DNA of 64,000 bases from Pseudomonas sp. TH31 (GCF_016650815.1 NZ_JAEKEZ010000029.1:868001-932000), one strand, 5' to 3'. Shown: positions 15,836 to 27,025, counted from the first letter of the stretch. The notes: generated from the letters alone by a model not told the origin. A program made the numbers and translations.

Positions 15836-16736
15836 ATGCTGCAATTCCTACCTGCACCCGTGCGCGGCGTGATCGCCTCGCTGCTGCTGGCACTGAACAC
15901 CATTTTGCTGTGCTCGTTTCTGTTCTGCGTGGCGATTTTCAAGGTGTTGCCCTTCGCCCTCACCCAGCGCTTCACGCGCTGGGTGATGGGCCATACCCAT
16001 GAAGCCTGGATCAGCAACAACAAGGCCTGGATGAACCTGGTCTGCCGCACCCGCTGGCACCTCACGGGCCTTGAAGGGCTGGACTACCAACACTCGTACC
16101 TGATTACCAGTAATCACCAGAGCTGGGTCGACATCATGGTGCTGCAATACGTGCTCAACCGACGTATCCAACCGCTGAAGTTCTTTCTCAAACAAGAGCT
16201 GATCTGGGTGCCGGTGATTGGCCTGGCCTGGTGGACCCTGGGCTTTCCGTTCATGAAGCGCTACTCCAAGGCCTACCTGGAAAAACACCCGGAGAAGAAA
16301 GGCAAAGACCTGGAAACCACCCGCAAGACCTGCGACAAGTTCCGCAGCAACCCGGTGGGGATTTTCAATTTCGTCGAAGGTACGCGCTTCACCGAGGGCA
16401 AGCATGCCCAGCAAAAATCACCGTTTCGCTATCTGCTGAAACCCAAGGCTGGCGGCATTGCGTTTGTACTGGATGCGATGGGTGAGCAGCTGGAATCCAT
16501 CGTCAATGTGACCATTCACTATCCGGGGGCGTCCGGGGTATTGGGATCTGCTCTGTGGAAATGTTGCCGATGTGGTGGTGCATTTTCAGGAACTGAAGAT
16601 TCCTGCGCAGTTTATTGGCAAGAATTACGACCAGGACGGGGAATACCGATTGGAGTTTCAGGGTTGGATCAATCGGTTGTGGGAAGACAAGGATGCATTG
16701 CTGGAGCAGATGCATCGGGAATATCCCGGCATTTAA
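15836..16736 (+). CDS. PlsC-type acyltransferase, frameshifted (two CCCGGG-type sites, 16523-16538)
   Basis: The first frame (MLQFLPAPVRGVIASLLL...) carries one membrane segment (about 10-40) and the acyltransferase motifs NHQSWVDI (HX4D, about residue 98) and FVEGTR (about 181). It is lost after NVTIHYPG. A second frame then reads PGYWDLLCGNVADVVVHFQE and continues to PGI and TAA at 16736. Adding one base at each of CCGGGGG (16523) and CCGGGG (16533), making both CCCGGG, gives HYPGGVPGYWDLL. The intact protein would be about 300 residues, an inner-membrane lysophosphatidate-acyltransferase relative like E. coli YihG. Acyl acceptor not provable. Confidence 0.82.
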
Positions 16737-16816
16737 GATCAAAAGATCGCAGCCTTCGGCAGCTCCTACGGGTGTACACATGCCCTTGTAGAAGCTGCCG
16801 AAGGCTGCGATCTTGA
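16737..16816. repeat. REPIN-type inverted repeat, family A, copy 4
   Basis: Inverted GATCGCAGCCTTCGGCAGC and GAAGCTGCCGAAGGCTGCGATC arms surround a 25-base loop. It follows the acyltransferase stop directly. Confidence 0.85.
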
Positions 16817-16830
16817 CGGTCCGAAGGATA

Positions 16831-16868
16831 CAAAAAACCCGCCGATGATCACCCATCGGCGGGTTTTT
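16831..16868. terminator. Bidirectional terminator between the acyltransferase and cysNC
   Basis: AAACCCGCCGATG and CATCGGCGGGTTT form a strong hairpin with a 6-base loop, an A run before it and a T run after it. It can stop both the plus-strand acyltransferase and minus-strand cysNC transcripts. Confidence 0.9.
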
Positions 16869-16908
16869 CTTGCAGCTTGAAACTCAATGCTTGTAGCTGC
16901 TCCTCTAC

Positions 16909-18806
16909 TTAAATCACGCCGCGGCTACGCAGCAGATCCAGCACTTGCTTGACGCTTTCTTCCAGCGACAGCGACTGGGTATCGACTACAAGGTCGGCGT
17001 CCAGCGGCACGTCGTACGGGAAGGCATCGCCCGGGATGTTATCGCCAGCGGCAGCGTACAACCCTTGCGGATCACGCTCGGCACACACGGTTGGCGAGGC
17101 CTGGACGTAAACCGTCAGCAAACGCTCCTTGCCGATCAGGTCCTTGGCCTGCTCACGACCTTCGGCGCTTGGAGCAACGAACGCCGCCAGGGTCAGCAAA
17201 CCGGCTTCGTTGAACTGACGCGCAACGTGCGCCGCACGACGCCAGTTCTCGGTACGGCCGGCGCGATCCAGTGGCAGACCTTTGTTCAGGTCATGACGCA
17301 GGTTCTGACCGTCGAGCACGAACACCGCACGACCCAGGTCGAACAGCTTGCGTTCAACCGCATAGGCCAGCGTGCTTTTGCCTGCGCCCGACAAGCCGCT
17401 GAACAACACGGTGGTCGGTTGCTGGCCGAAGCGTTGGGCACGCTCCTCGGTGGCTACATGGGCCGATTTGCCATGATGGGTGCTGCTGTCGTGGCTCAAC
17501 GGCTGAGCGATGATCATGCCAGCGGCGACGGTGCCGTTGGTCAAGCGATCGATGACGATGAACGAACCGGTGGTGCGGTTGCTCGCGTAGCCGTCGAGCG
17601 CAATGGCTGTATCGAGGCTGACCTTGACCCGACCGATCTCGTTCAGGTTCAACGAACTGGCCGGACCTTCTTCCAGGGTGTTCACGTCAACGCGGTTGAC
17701 GATGCTGGTGATCGAACCCGGCACGTAGGACGTGGCGCGCTTGATGTCATATTTCTTGCCCGGCAGCATCGGCTCTTCAGCCATCCACACCAGCATGGCG
17801 TCGAAAGCATCAGTCACTTGCGGCTGGTTGTCGGCGTGCACCAGCAAGTCACCGCGAGAGATATCAATCTCGTCTTCCATGGTCAGCGTTACCGCTTGAC
17901 CTGGACCTGCGTGCTCCAGTTCACCTTCGAAGGTGACGATGGATTTCACGCGGCTACTCTTGCCCGACGGCAGCACCACGACTTCGTCGCCCTTGTGCAC
18001 GATGCCGCTGGCCAGGGTGCCGGCAAAACCACGGAAGTTCAGGTTCGGACGGTTGACGTACTGCACCGGGAAACGCAGGTCGGTGTAGTTGCGGTCGTTG
18101 GCGATTTCGACGGTTTCAAGGATTTCCATCAGCGACTGGCCGGTGTACCACGGCGAGCGCTCGGACTTGTTCACCACATTGTCGCCCTTCAGAGCGGACA
18201 TCGGCACGAACGCCATGGTGGTCGGCTTGAACGCGATGCCTTCGGCGAACTTCAGGTAATCGGCCTTGATCGACTCGAACACGCTTTCGTCGAAGCCATT
18301 GAGGTCCATCTTGTTGATGGCGACCACGATGTGCTTGATGCCGAGCAACGAGGCAATGAAGCTGTGGCGACGGGTCTGGGTCTGCACGCCGTAACGGGCA
18401 TCGACCAGGATGATCGCCAGGTCACAGGTGGACGCACCGGTGGCCATGTTGCGGGTGTACTGCTCATGGCCAGGGGTATCGGCGATGATGAATTTGCGCT
18501 TGGCGGTGGAGAAGTAGCGGTAAGCGACATCAATGGTGATGCCCTGCTCACGCTCGGCCTGCAGGCCGTCGACCAGCAATGCCAGGTCGATGTCATCGCC
18601 GGTGGTGCCGACTTTTTCGAGTCGCGGGTAATGGCTTCCAGGTGATCTTCGTAGATCATCTTGGAGTCGTGCAGCAGGCGCCCGATCAGGGTGCTCTTGC
18701 CGTCGTCGACGTTGCCACAGGTCAGAAAGCGCAGCATTTCCTTGCGTTCGTGCTGGCCCAGGTAGGCGAGGATGTCCTCGCTGATCAAATCAGATACGTG
18801 CGACAT
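16909..18806 (-). CDS. cysNC: Bifunctional sulfate adenylyltransferase large subunit / APS kinase, frameshifted at 18613-18617
   Basis: CysN GTPase drives ATP sulfurylase with CysD; the fused CysC domain phosphorylates APS to PAPS. The N-terminus MSHVSDLISEDILAYLG with G1 loop GNVDDGKSTLIGRLL is in one frame; the rest (VDGLQAEREQGITIDVAYRY, ADTPGHEQY, NKMDL) is in another. A single added A in the AAAAA run (expected six) gives DSKKVGTTGDD and restores about 632 residues, the family's usual size. APS kinase begins near residue 460 with GLSGAGKST. Follows cysD by 9 bp as one operon. The lesion is probably a homopolymer read error. Confidence 0.93.
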
Positions 18807-18815
18807 GACAACCCC

Positions 18816-19733
18816 TTAGAAATAACCCTGACGTTTCTTTTCTTCCATGGAGCCTGCGCCATCGTGATCGATGACCCGGCCCTGGCGTTCGGAAGTTCGC
18901 GTCAGGAGCATTTCCTGAATGATGTCGGTCAGGCTGGTGGCCTCGGACTCGACCGCACCGGTCAACGGGTAGTCGCCCAGCGTACGGAAACGGACCTTTT
19001 TCTTGACGATGCGCGCCTTGTCTTCATCGCTCAGGTGATTGAGCAGGCGTTCGTCGTCGATCATGATCCAGGTGCCGTTCATCTCGATAACGTCGCGCTC
19101 GGCGGCGAAATACAGCGGCACAATCGGGATGCCTTCGAGGTAGATGTACTGCCAGATGTCCAGCTCGGTCCAGTTCGACAATGGGAACACACGAATGGAT
19201 TCGCCCTTGTTGACGTTGCCGTTGTAGACGTTCCACAGCTCCGGGCGCTGGTTCTTCGGGTCCCAGCGGTGCTTGGTGTCGCGGAAGGAATACACGCGCT
19301 CTTTGGCACGGGATTTCTCTTCGTCACGGCGGGCACCACCAAATGCGGCGTCGAAGCCGTACTTGTCGAGGGCCTGCTTGAGGCCTTCGGTTTTCATGAT
19401 GTCAGTGTGTTTGGCACTGCCGTGGGTCAGCGGGTTGATACCCTGCGCAACGCCATCGGGGTTGACGTGCACCAGCAGGTCCAGGCCCAGTTCTTCGACC
19501 ATGCGGTCGCGGAACGTGTACATCTCCTTGAACTTCCACTGGGTGTCGACGTGCATGACCGGGAACGGCAGCTTGCCCGGGAAGAATGCCTTGCGCGCAA
19601 GGTGCAGCATCACGGCGGAGTCTTTACCGACGGAGTACAGCATCACCGGGTTATCGAACTCGGCGGCGACCTCGCGGATGATGTGGATGCTTTCGGCCTC
19701 CAGCTGTTTCAGATGCGTCAGTTTGTCGACCAT
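18816..19733 (-). CDS. cysD: Sulfate adenylyltransferase small subunit
   Basis: This 305-residue PP-loop ATP pyrophosphatase makes APS from sulfate and ATP together with CysN. The PP motif is YSVGKDSAVMLHLA (about residues 33-46). Other family blocks are VDTQWKFKEMY, HGSAKHTDIMKTEGLKQAL, GARRDEEKSRAKER and LPLSNWTELDIWQYI-like sequence near 196-212. It is the first gene of a cysD-cysNC operon. I see no clear CysB site in the short upstream region, which instead carries a repeat. Confidence 0.97.
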   Translation of the reverse strand: MVDKLTHLKQLEAESIHIIREVAAEFDNPVMLYSVGKDSAVMLHLARKAFFPGKLPFPVMHVDTQWKFKEMYTFRDRMVEELGLDLLVHVNPDGVAQGINPLTHGSAKHTDIMKTEGLKQALDKYGFDAAFGGARRDEEKSRAKERVYSFRDTKHRWDPKNQRPELWNVYNGNVNKGESIRVFPLSNWTELDIWQYIYLEGIPIVPLYFAAERDVIEMNGTWIMIDDERLLNHLSDEDKARIVKKKVRFRTLGDYPLTGAVESEATSLTDIIQEMLLTRTSERQGRVIDHDGAGSMEEKKRQGYF

Positions 19734-19898
19734 GGCTACTCACGAAAACGATCTTATGGACGGCCAGCGGGCCGTGTTCGAGCGGGGAATCCTAGCACAG
19801 CGCCCCCTTCTAATCAGGACGCCAACTAGATCGAAAGGGTATATGAATATACCCCCTCGTTTGGCCACAACTACCCCTGACCAATTGGAACCCACCCC

Positions 19899-20005
19899 TG
19901 TAGGAGCTGCCGAAGGCTCGGGCCGCGTTCGGACGATCTTTTGACTTTGATTTTAAGATCAAAAGATCGTCCGAACGCGGCCCGAGCCTTCGGCAGCTCC
20001 TACAC
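19899..20005. repeat. REPIN-type inverted repeat, family A extended variant, copy 5
   Basis: TGTAGGAGCTGCCGAAGGCTC continues into GGGCCGCGTTCGGACGATC and is mirrored at the other end. Together with the copy at 12002 it forms a subfamily with longer arms. Upstream lies an AT-rich stretch (about 19836-19860) with no gene. Confidence 0.85.
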
Positions 20006-20022
20006 AAGGCATAGCGTTTCAA

Positions 20023-20780
20023 TCAGATCGGGTTCGGGCAATCGATGAAGATGTGTTCCAGGGCAAACCGCCGTGCCAGGTAATCCCCCAGCGCCTGTAC
20101 GCCGTAGCGCTCAGTGGCGTGGTGGCCGGCGGCGATGAAGCTGATGTCGTTTTCCCGGCGCTGTGGAAGGTCTGTTCGGACGCTTCACCGCTCAGGTACA
20201 GATCGACACCCGCCAGCACCGCCTGATCGATATAACCCTGGCCACCGCCGGTGCACCAGCCGACCCGACGAATCATCTCGCTGCCTTCAATCAGCAACGG
20301 CTCACGGCCCATGACTTCCTGCACACGACGGGCGAAGTCACGCGGGCTCAACGGCTCACTCAGCGAGCCGACCAGGCCGACGACTTTCAGGTTATCGGGG
20401 TCCAGCGGGCCTTCGACGGTGATGTCCAACTGACGCGCAAGCTGCACGTTGTTGCCGACGTCCGGGTGCAAATCCAGCGGCAAGTGATAAGACAGCAAGC
20501 TGATGTCGTGCTTGAGCAGGGTTTTCAACCGGCGTTGCTTCATGCCGGTAATACACGGGTTCTCGCCTTTCCAGAAATAGCCGTGGTGCACCAACACCAG
20601 ATCGGCCTTGGCTTCCACCGCAGCGTCCAGTAGCGCCTGGCTGGCGGTAACGCCGCTGACGATGCGCATCACTTGCGGGCGGCCTTCGACCTGCAACCCG
20701 TTGGGGCAGTAGTCGGCAATTTTTGAACTGTTCAGGTAACGGTCGGCTTCTTCGACCAGGGTGCTCAGGGCGACGGCCAT
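20023..20780 (-). CDS. NIF3/YbgI family dinuclear metal protein, frameshifted at 20154-20158
   Basis: The N-terminal frame (MAVALSTLVEEADRYLNSSK) carries the family metal-binding HHGYFW and HLPLDLHPDVGNNVQLA. It runs to EQTFHSA and then leaves frame. Adding one base to give CCCGGG restores ENDISFIAAGHHATERYGV, containing the second metal-binding HHATE, and ends FIDCPNPI at 20023. The intact product is 252 residues, the usual size. NIF3 proteins are hexameric; E. coli YbgI (DUF34) is linked to metal handling or DNA-damage response, without a proven reaction. Located next to algW in P. aeruginosa as well. Confidence 0.87.
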
Positions 20781-20822
20781 AAAAGACTCCTAAATATCCC
20801 GTTCAGAGGCACGCGCGACCTC

Positions 20823-20828
20823 TATAAT
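20823..20828 (+). promoter_or_regulatory. Possible -10 box (TATAAT) for algW
   Basis: TATAAT lies 55 bases before the algW start. It is part of an imperfect palindrome ATAATGCGCGACATTAT. The -35 region is not clear, so this is a tentative promoter. Confidence 0.35.
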
Positions 20829-20882
20829 GCGCGACATTATGGGCGGTCTCATACCACCTGCAACCTCTGTAGGACTTGTTTA

Positions 20883-22037
<1,155 letters not shown>

Positions 22038-22052
22038 ACAGACACCACAACC

Positions 22053-22146
22053 CCCTGTAGGAGCAAGGCTTGCCCGCGATAGGAACACCGCGGTGCAACA
22101 GGCAAACCGCGTTATCGTTCTTCGCGGGCAAGCCTTGCTCCTACAG
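22053..22146. repeat. REPIN-type inverted repeat, family B, copy 2
   Basis: GTAGGAGCAAGGCTTGCCCGC and its complement flank about 50 bases. It lies between the convergent algW and hisC genes. Confidence 0.85.
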
Positions 22147-22159
22147 GATCGGTGCTGGA

Positions 22160-23212
22160 TTACAGGTCGCCAAGGCCGTCGATCAACGCCTGATTCTGCT
22201 CCGGCGTGCCGATGGAGATCCGCAGGAACTGGGCAATCCGCTCCTGCTTGAAGTGCCGAACGATCACACCCTGCTCACGCAACCTCGCTGCCAGAGCGGC
22301 CGCATCGTGCTGCGGATGCCGGGCGAAAATGAAGTTGGCCGCTGATGGCAGTACTTCAAAGCCCTTGGCCGCCAACTGCGCGACAACCTTCTCGCGATTA
22401 TCGATGACCAACCGGCAAGTCTTGTCGAAGTACTCACGATCTTCGAACGCCGCCGCAGCCCCGACATTCGCCAGACGATCCAGCGGGTAGGAGTTGAAGC
22501 TGTTCTTGATCCGCTCCAGCGCCTCGATCAGGTCCGGGTGCCCCACCGCCAGACCGACCCGCAAGCCCGCCAAAGAACGGGACTTGGACAGGGTCTGGGT
22601 CACGAGCAGGTTCGGGTAACGGTCCACCAGACTGATGGCGGTTTCGCCGCCGAAGTCGATATACGCTTCATCGACCACCACCACCGAATCCGGGCTGGCC
22701 TTGAGAATCTGCTCCACGGCGTCCAGCGCCAACAGGCAACCGGTCGGTGCGTTCGGGTTCGGAAAAATGATCCCGCCGTTCGGCCTGGCGAAGTCCGCCG
22801 GGTTGATCTGGAACTGTGCGTCCAGCGGCACCGCGTCGAACGCAATGCCGTACAACCCGCAGTAGACCGGGTAAAAGCTGTAGCTGATGTCCGGGAACAG
22901 CACCGGATTATCGTGCTGCAGCAAGCCGTGAAAGATGTGCGCCAGGACTTCATCGGAGCCATTGCCGAGGAACACCTGGTTCGCCTGCACACCGTAATAA
23001 GTGGCGACGGTATTTTTCAGCAGATCGCTGTTCGGGTCCGGGTACAGGCGCAGGTTGTCGTTCAGTTCGGTCTGCATCGCGGCCAAGGCTTTGGGCGATG
23101 GGCCGTAAGGGTTTTCGTTGGTGTTGAGCTTCACCAGTTTCGCCAGTTTCGGCTGCTCGCCCGGCACGTAAGGCACCAGATCCTTAACGAACGGGCTCCA
23201 GAATTTACTCAT
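22160..23212 (-). CDS. hisC: Histidinol-phosphate aminotransferase
   Basis: This class I/II PLP aminotransferase converts imidazole acetol phosphate to histidinol phosphate. The start MSKFWSPFVKDLVPYVPGEQ at 23212 has AGGGGG at good spacing; an ATG 6 bases upstream is possible. The Schiff-base lysine is Lys210 in TQTLSKSRSLAGLRVG; NENPYGPSP and NPNAPTG are conserved substrate and cofactor loops. 350 residues is normal. Its start overlaps or nearly touches the hisD stop, so hisG-hisD-hisC form one transcription unit. Confidence 0.95.
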   Translation of the reverse strand: MSKFWSPFVKDLVPYVPGEQPKLAKLVKLNTNENPYGPSPKALAAMQTELNDNLRLYPDPNSDLLKNTVATYYGVQANQVFLGNGSDEVLAHIFHGLLQHDNPVLFPDISYSFYPVYCGLYGIAFDAVPLDAQFQINPADFARPNGGIIFPNPNAPTGCLLALDAVEQILKASPDSVVVVDEAYIDFGGETAISLVDRYPNLLVTQTLSKSRSLAGLRVGLAVGHPDLIEALERIKNSFNSYPLDRLANVGAAAAFEDREYFDKTCRLVIDNREKVVAQLAAKGFEVLPSAANFIFARHPQHDAAALAARLREQGVIVRHFKQERIAQFLRISIGTPEQNQALIDGLGDL

Positions 23213-23214
23213 CT

Positions 23215-24552
23215 TCATTCCCCCTGCCCTTGTAGAAAGTCTTCGTCAACGATGCGGTATTCGGCACTGCGCGCGTGAGCGGTCAGTGACTCGCCACGGG
23301 CCAGTACCGAAGCGGTCTTGCCCAGTTCCGAAGCGCCCTGCTCGGAGCAGAAGATGATCGACGAGCGTTTCTGGAAGTCGTACACACCCAGCGGTGAAGA
23401 GAAGCGCGCGGTGCCGGAGGTCGGCAGGACGTGGTTCGGACCGGCGCAGTAATCGCCCAATGCTTCAGAAGTGTGGCGACCCATGAAGATCGCACCGGCG
23501 TGGCGGATCTGCGGCAGCCAGGCTTGCGGGTCGGCGACCGACAATTCCAGGTGCTCCGGCGCAATGCGGTTGGCCACTTCGATGGCTTGCTCCATGTCGC
23601 GGACCAGGATCAGCGCGCCACGGCCATTGATCGAAGTCTCGATGATCTCGGCGCGCTCCATGGTCGGCAGCAATTTGCTGATGCTGGCGGCGACTTTGTC
23701 GAGGAACTCGGCATCCGGGCTGACCAGAATCGCCTGGGCGTCTTCGTCGTGCTCGGCCTGGGAGAACAGGTCCATGGCGATCCAGTCCGGATCGGTCTGG
23801 CCGTCGCAGACCACAAGGATCTCGGACGGACCGGCAATCATGTCGATGCCGACCTGGCCAAATACATGGCGCTTGGCGGTGGCGACATAGATGTTGCCCG
23901 GGCCAACCACTTTGTCGACCTTTGGCACGCTTTCGGTGCCGTAAGCCAGCGCGGCAACCGCTTGCGCGCCACCGATAGTGAACACGCGGTCCACGCCGGC
24001 GATGCAGGCGGCTGCCAGCACAAGCTCATTGATTTCACCGCGCGGAGTCGGCACGACCATGACCACTTCGGTCACGCCAGCGACTTTGGCCGGAATCGCG
24101 TTCATCAGCACCGACGACGGATACGACGCTTTGCCGCCCGGCACGTACAAGCCGGCGCGATCCAGCGGCGTGACCTTCTGGCCCAGCACCGTGCCGTCGG
24201 CTTCGGTGTAGCTCCAGGAGTCCTGTTTCTGTTTTTCGTGGTAGCTGCGCACTCGGGCCGCGGCTTTTTCCAATGCTTCGCGCTGGGGCGCGGTGATGCG
24301 GGTCAGGGCCAGTTCCAGGCGTTCGCGCGGCAGGATCAGGTCCGCCATCGAGGCAACTTGCAGGCCGTCGAACTTCTGGGTGAACTCCACCAGCGCCGCA
24401 TCGCCACGCTCGCGCACGGCTTTGATGATGTCCAGCACCCGCTGATTGACCGAGTAGTCAGACACACTTTCCCAGCTCAGCAGATGATCCAGATGATGTG
24501 CGAAGTCCGGGTCAGCAGCGTTGAGTCGGCGAATTGCAGTCGGTGCGGTCAT
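23215..24552 (-). CDS. hisD: Histidinol dehydrogenase
   Basis: HisD oxidises histidinol to histidine using two NAD and a zinc ion. Start MTAPTAIRRLNAADPDF at 24552 has GAGG upstream; an earlier ATG adds eight unlikely residues. 445 residues is slightly longer than the E. coli enzyme, normal for pseudomonads. Signature blocks are DLFSQAEHDEDAQAILVS (zinc ligand region), GPSEILVV, GPNHVLPTSGTARF and YDFQKRSS. It lies between hisG and hisC in a partial his operon. Confidence 0.97.
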   Translation of the reverse strand: MTAPTAIRRLNAADPDFAHHLDHLLSWESVSDYSVNQRVLDIIKAVRERGDAALVEFTQKFDGLQVASMADLILPRERLELALTRITAPQREALEKAAARVRSYHEKQKQDSWSYTEADGTVLGQKVTPLDRAGLYVPGGKASYPSSVLMNAIPAKVAGVTEVVMVVPTPRGEINELVLAAACIAGVDRVFTIGGAQAVAALAYGTESVPKVDKVVGPGNIYVATAKRHVFGQVGIDMIAGPSEILVVCDGQTDPDWIAMDLFSQAEHDEDAQAILVSPDAEFLDKVAASISKLLPTMERAEIIETSINGRGALILVRDMEQAIEVANRIAPEHLELSVADPQAWLPQIRHAGAIFMGRHTSEALGDYCAGPNHVLPTSGTARFSSPLGVYDFQKRSSIIFCSEQGASELGKTASVLARGESLTAHARSAEYRIVDEDFLQGQGE

Positions 24553-24676
24553 AGCGAGAGCCTCATAGGTTGGCAAAAACTCAGGCGCCCGAAGCTACCA
24601 TTCGATCCGCTTGGGCACCTGAGAATTCTGGCTATGAGGCGGATAGACGGGCGCGACTTAAGGTCGCGCAGGTGAA

Positions 24677-25312
24677 TCAGCCGCGGTGTCGAGACTCCAC
24701 TGCCTTGCGCAGGGTGTCGATCAACGCCTGGATACGGGCGTGCTGCATTTTCATCGAAGCTTTGTTGACGATCAGCCGGGAGCTGATGTCAGCGATGAAA
24801 TCCTGTGGCTCCAGGCCATTGGCCCGCAGCGTGTTGCCGGTGTCGACCACGTCGATGATCTTGTCGGCCAGACCGATCAGCGGTGCCAGTTCCATCGAGC
24901 CGTAGAGCTTGATGATGTCGACCTGACGACCCTGTTCGGCGTAATAACGCTTGGCAACGTTGACGAACTTGGTAGCCACGCGCAGACGGCCCTTGGGCTC
25001 GACGGCACCGACCTTGCCGGCAGTCATCAGCTTGCACAGGGCAATTCGCAGGTCCAGTGGCTCGTAGAGACCCTGGCCACCGTATTCCATCAGCACATCT
25101 TTACCGGCGACGCCCAAGTCCGCGGCACCATGTTCGACATAAGTCGGCACATCGGTGGCGCGAACGATCAGCAGACGTACGTCGGGCTGGGTCGTGAGGA
25201 TGATCAGCTTGCGGCTCTTGTCCGGATTCTCGGTCGGCACGATGCCTGCTTCAGCCAGAAGCGGCAGGGTGTCGTCAAGGATGCGGCCCTTGGACAGTGC
25301 AATGGTCAACAT
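24677..25312 (-). CDS. hisG: ATP phosphoribosyltransferase, short (HisZ-dependent) form
   Basis: This 211-residue protein catalyses the first step of histidine synthesis. It is the short form lacking the C-terminal regulatory domain, so a HisZ partner, encoded elsewhere, should be required. Conserved parts are LTIALSKGRILDDTLPLL at the start, GAADLGVAGKDVLMEYG, and VVDTGNTLRANGL (PRPP-binding). Gap of about 124 bp to hisD. It follows murA. Confidence 0.95.
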   Translation of the reverse strand: MLTIALSKGRILDDTLPLLAEAGIVPTENPDKSRKLIILTTQPDVRLLIVRATDVPTYVEHGAADLGVAGKDVLMEYGGQGLYEPLDLRIALCKLMTAGKVGAVEPKGRLRVATKFVNVAKRYYAEQGRQVDIIKLYGSMELAPLIGLADKIIDVVDTGNTLRANGLEPQDFIADISSRLIVNKASMKMQHARIQALIDTLRKAVESRHRG

Positions 25313-25439
25313 GGGAAACGTCAGTCCTTATCAAGGTACTCATGCCCGGTCGCAAACGGCGCCGGACACACATCGAGCCTGAAAAGGCTCGATTTGGAAC
25401 AAAACCAACGGGCGCGTCCCTGCGCCCATGCAGCAGAAA

Positions 25440-26705
25440 CTAGCCCGGTACGCGGCGGATCTTGGCGCCGAGCATCTGCAGTTTCTCTTCGATGCACTCG
25501 TAACCACGGTCGATGTGGTAGATGCGGTCGATCAGGGTGTCACCTTCAGCGATCAACGCCGAGATCACCAGGCTGGCCGAAGCACGCAGGTCGGTAGCCA
25601 TGACTGGCGCGCCTTTGAGCTTCTCGGTGCCGGTCACGATGGCAGTGTTGCCTTCGACCTGGATCTTGGCGCCCATGCGGTGCAATTCATACACGTGCAT
25701 GAAGCGGTTTTCGAAGATCGTCTCGATCACCGCACCGGTGCCTTCGGCAATGGCGTTGAGGGAGATGAACTGCGCTTGCATGTCGGTCGGGAACGCCGGG
25801 TATGGAGCGGTACGCACGTTGACGGCTTTCGGCCGCTTGCCGTGCATGTTCAGCTCGATCCAGTCTTCGCCGCAGGTGATTTCGGCACCCGACTCACGGA
25901 GTTTTTCCAGAACGGCTTCGAGGATGGTCGGATCGGTATCCTTGACCTTTACGCGGCCGCCGGTCACGGCAGCTGCCACCAGGTAGGTGCCGGTCTCGAT
26001 ACGGTCCGGCATTACTTTGTAGGTGGCCGGGTGCAGACGCTCAACGCCATCGATAGTGATGGTGTCGGTGCCGGCGCCAGTAATCTTGGCGCCCATGGCG
26101 ATCAGGAAGTTCGCCAGGTCGATGACTTCAGGTTCGCGCGCGGCGTTAGCCAGGACGCTGCGGCCCTTGGCCAGAGCGGCGGCCATCATGATGTTTTCGG
26201 TACCGGTCACGCTGACGGTGTCGAAGAAGAAGTGCGCACCGCGCAAGCCACCTTCTGGTGCCTTGGCCTTGATGTAGCCGCCTTCGACGTCGATGATCGC
26301 GCCCATGGCTTCGAGGCCACGGATGTGCAGGTCAACCGGACGCGAACCGATGGCGCAACCGCCAGGCAACGCGACTTCGGCTTCACCGAAACGGGCAACC
26401 ATCGGGCCCAGCACCAGGATCGACGCACGCATGGTTTTCACCAGTTCGTACGGCGCGATCAGGGTCTTGATGGTGCGCGGGTCGATTTCGACGCTCAGCT
26501 TCTCGTCGATCACCGGTTCGATGCCCATGCGCCCGAACAGCTCGATCATGGTGGTGATGTCATGCAGGTGCGGCAGGTTGGCCACGGTGACCGGGCCGTC
26601 GCACAGCAGGGTCGCAGCAAGGATCGGCAGGGCAGAGTTCTTTGCCCCGGAGATGCGGATTTCGCCATCAAGACGAACGCCACCAGTAATAATCAATTTA
26701 TCCAT
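25440..26705 (-). CDS. murA: UDP-N-acetylglucosamine 1-carboxyvinyltransferase
   Basis: MurA transfers enolpyruvate from PEP to UDP-GlcNAc, the committed step of peptidoglycan synthesis. 421 residues, start MDKLIITGGVRLDGEIRISG. The catalytic cysteine is Cys117 in LPGGCAIGSRPVDLH, the residue targeted by fosfomycin. AKNSALPILAATLL (21-34) binds substrate. Sits between ibaG and hisG, as in other pseudomonads. Confidence 0.97.
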   Translation of the reverse strand: MDKLIITGGVRLDGEIRISGAKNSALPILAATLLCDGPVTVANLPHLHDITTMIELFGRMGIEPVIDEKLSVEIDPRTIKTLIAPYELVKTMRASILVLGPMVARFGEAEVALPGGCAIGSRPVDLHIRGLEAMGAIIDVEGGYIKAKAPEGGLRGAHFFFDTVSVTGTENIMMAAALAKGRSVLANAAREPEVIDLANFLIAMGAKITGAGTDTITIDGVERLHPATYKVMPDRIETGTYLVAAAVTGGRVKVKDTDPTILEAVLEKLRESGAEITCGEDWIELNMHGKRPKAVNVRTAPYPAFPTDMQAQFISLNAIAEGTGAVIETIFENRFMHVYELHRMGAKIQVEGNTAIVTGTEKLKGAPVMATDLRASASLVISALIAEGDTLIDRIYHIDRGYECIEEKLQMLGAKIRRVPG

Positions 26706-26727
26706 AAGAATCTCGACGCCCTTGGGC

Positions 26728-26979
26728 TCAGGTGCGCTCGGCCCAGGCCGCGCTGCTGAAAAATTTCATAGTGACCGCATGGATGCTGCCATCGGTGATC
26801 CATGGGTTCAAATGGGCATAGATCTGCTGCTGACGCTTCACCGGGCTCAACGCCGCCAGTTCATCGCTAATCACGTTCAGCTGAAAGTTGCAGCCTTCGC
26901 CCTCGACTTCAACCTGTACTGATAAAAAAGTCTCGGACAGCTTTCCTTCGAGAAAGCTCTTCACTTCGGTGGCCTGCAT
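26728..26979 (-). CDS. ibaG: BolA family protein IbaG
   Basis: This 83-residue protein starts MQATEVKSFLEGKLSET; the longer upstream reading has no BolA similarity. BolA fold elements are FLSVQVEVEGEGCNFQLNVIS (core strands, read as a run of alternating residues) and the helix LSPVKRQQQIYAHLNPWITDG, with HA in SIHAVTMKF as a likely iron-sulfur ligand. IbaG/BolA proteins partner with monothiol glutaredoxins in Fe-S handling, and IbaG links to acid stress. Lies between mla genes and murA. Confidence 0.9.
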   Translation of the reverse strand: MQATEVKSFLEGKLSETFLSVQVEVEGEGCNFQLNVISDELAALSPVKRQQQIYAHLNPWITDGSIHAVTMKFFSSAAWAERT

Positions 26980-27025
26980 GCTCAACCTCAATCGGCGCCC
27001 TGTGCGCGCGGGTCGGACATCATAC

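Noticed and set aside
18600..18620. Programmed ribosomal frameshifting at the A-runs in cysNC and lptA
   Set aside because: A slippery A run is plausible, but the required change is one missing base in each, alongside many similar deletions elsewhere; error is simpler. Not fully excluded.
16945..18645. 566-residue plus-strand open frame
   Set aside because: Antisense to cysNC, which has clear GTPase and APS kinase motifs.
25428..26759. 443-residue plus-strand open frame
   Set aside because: Antisense shadow of murA, which is unambiguous.
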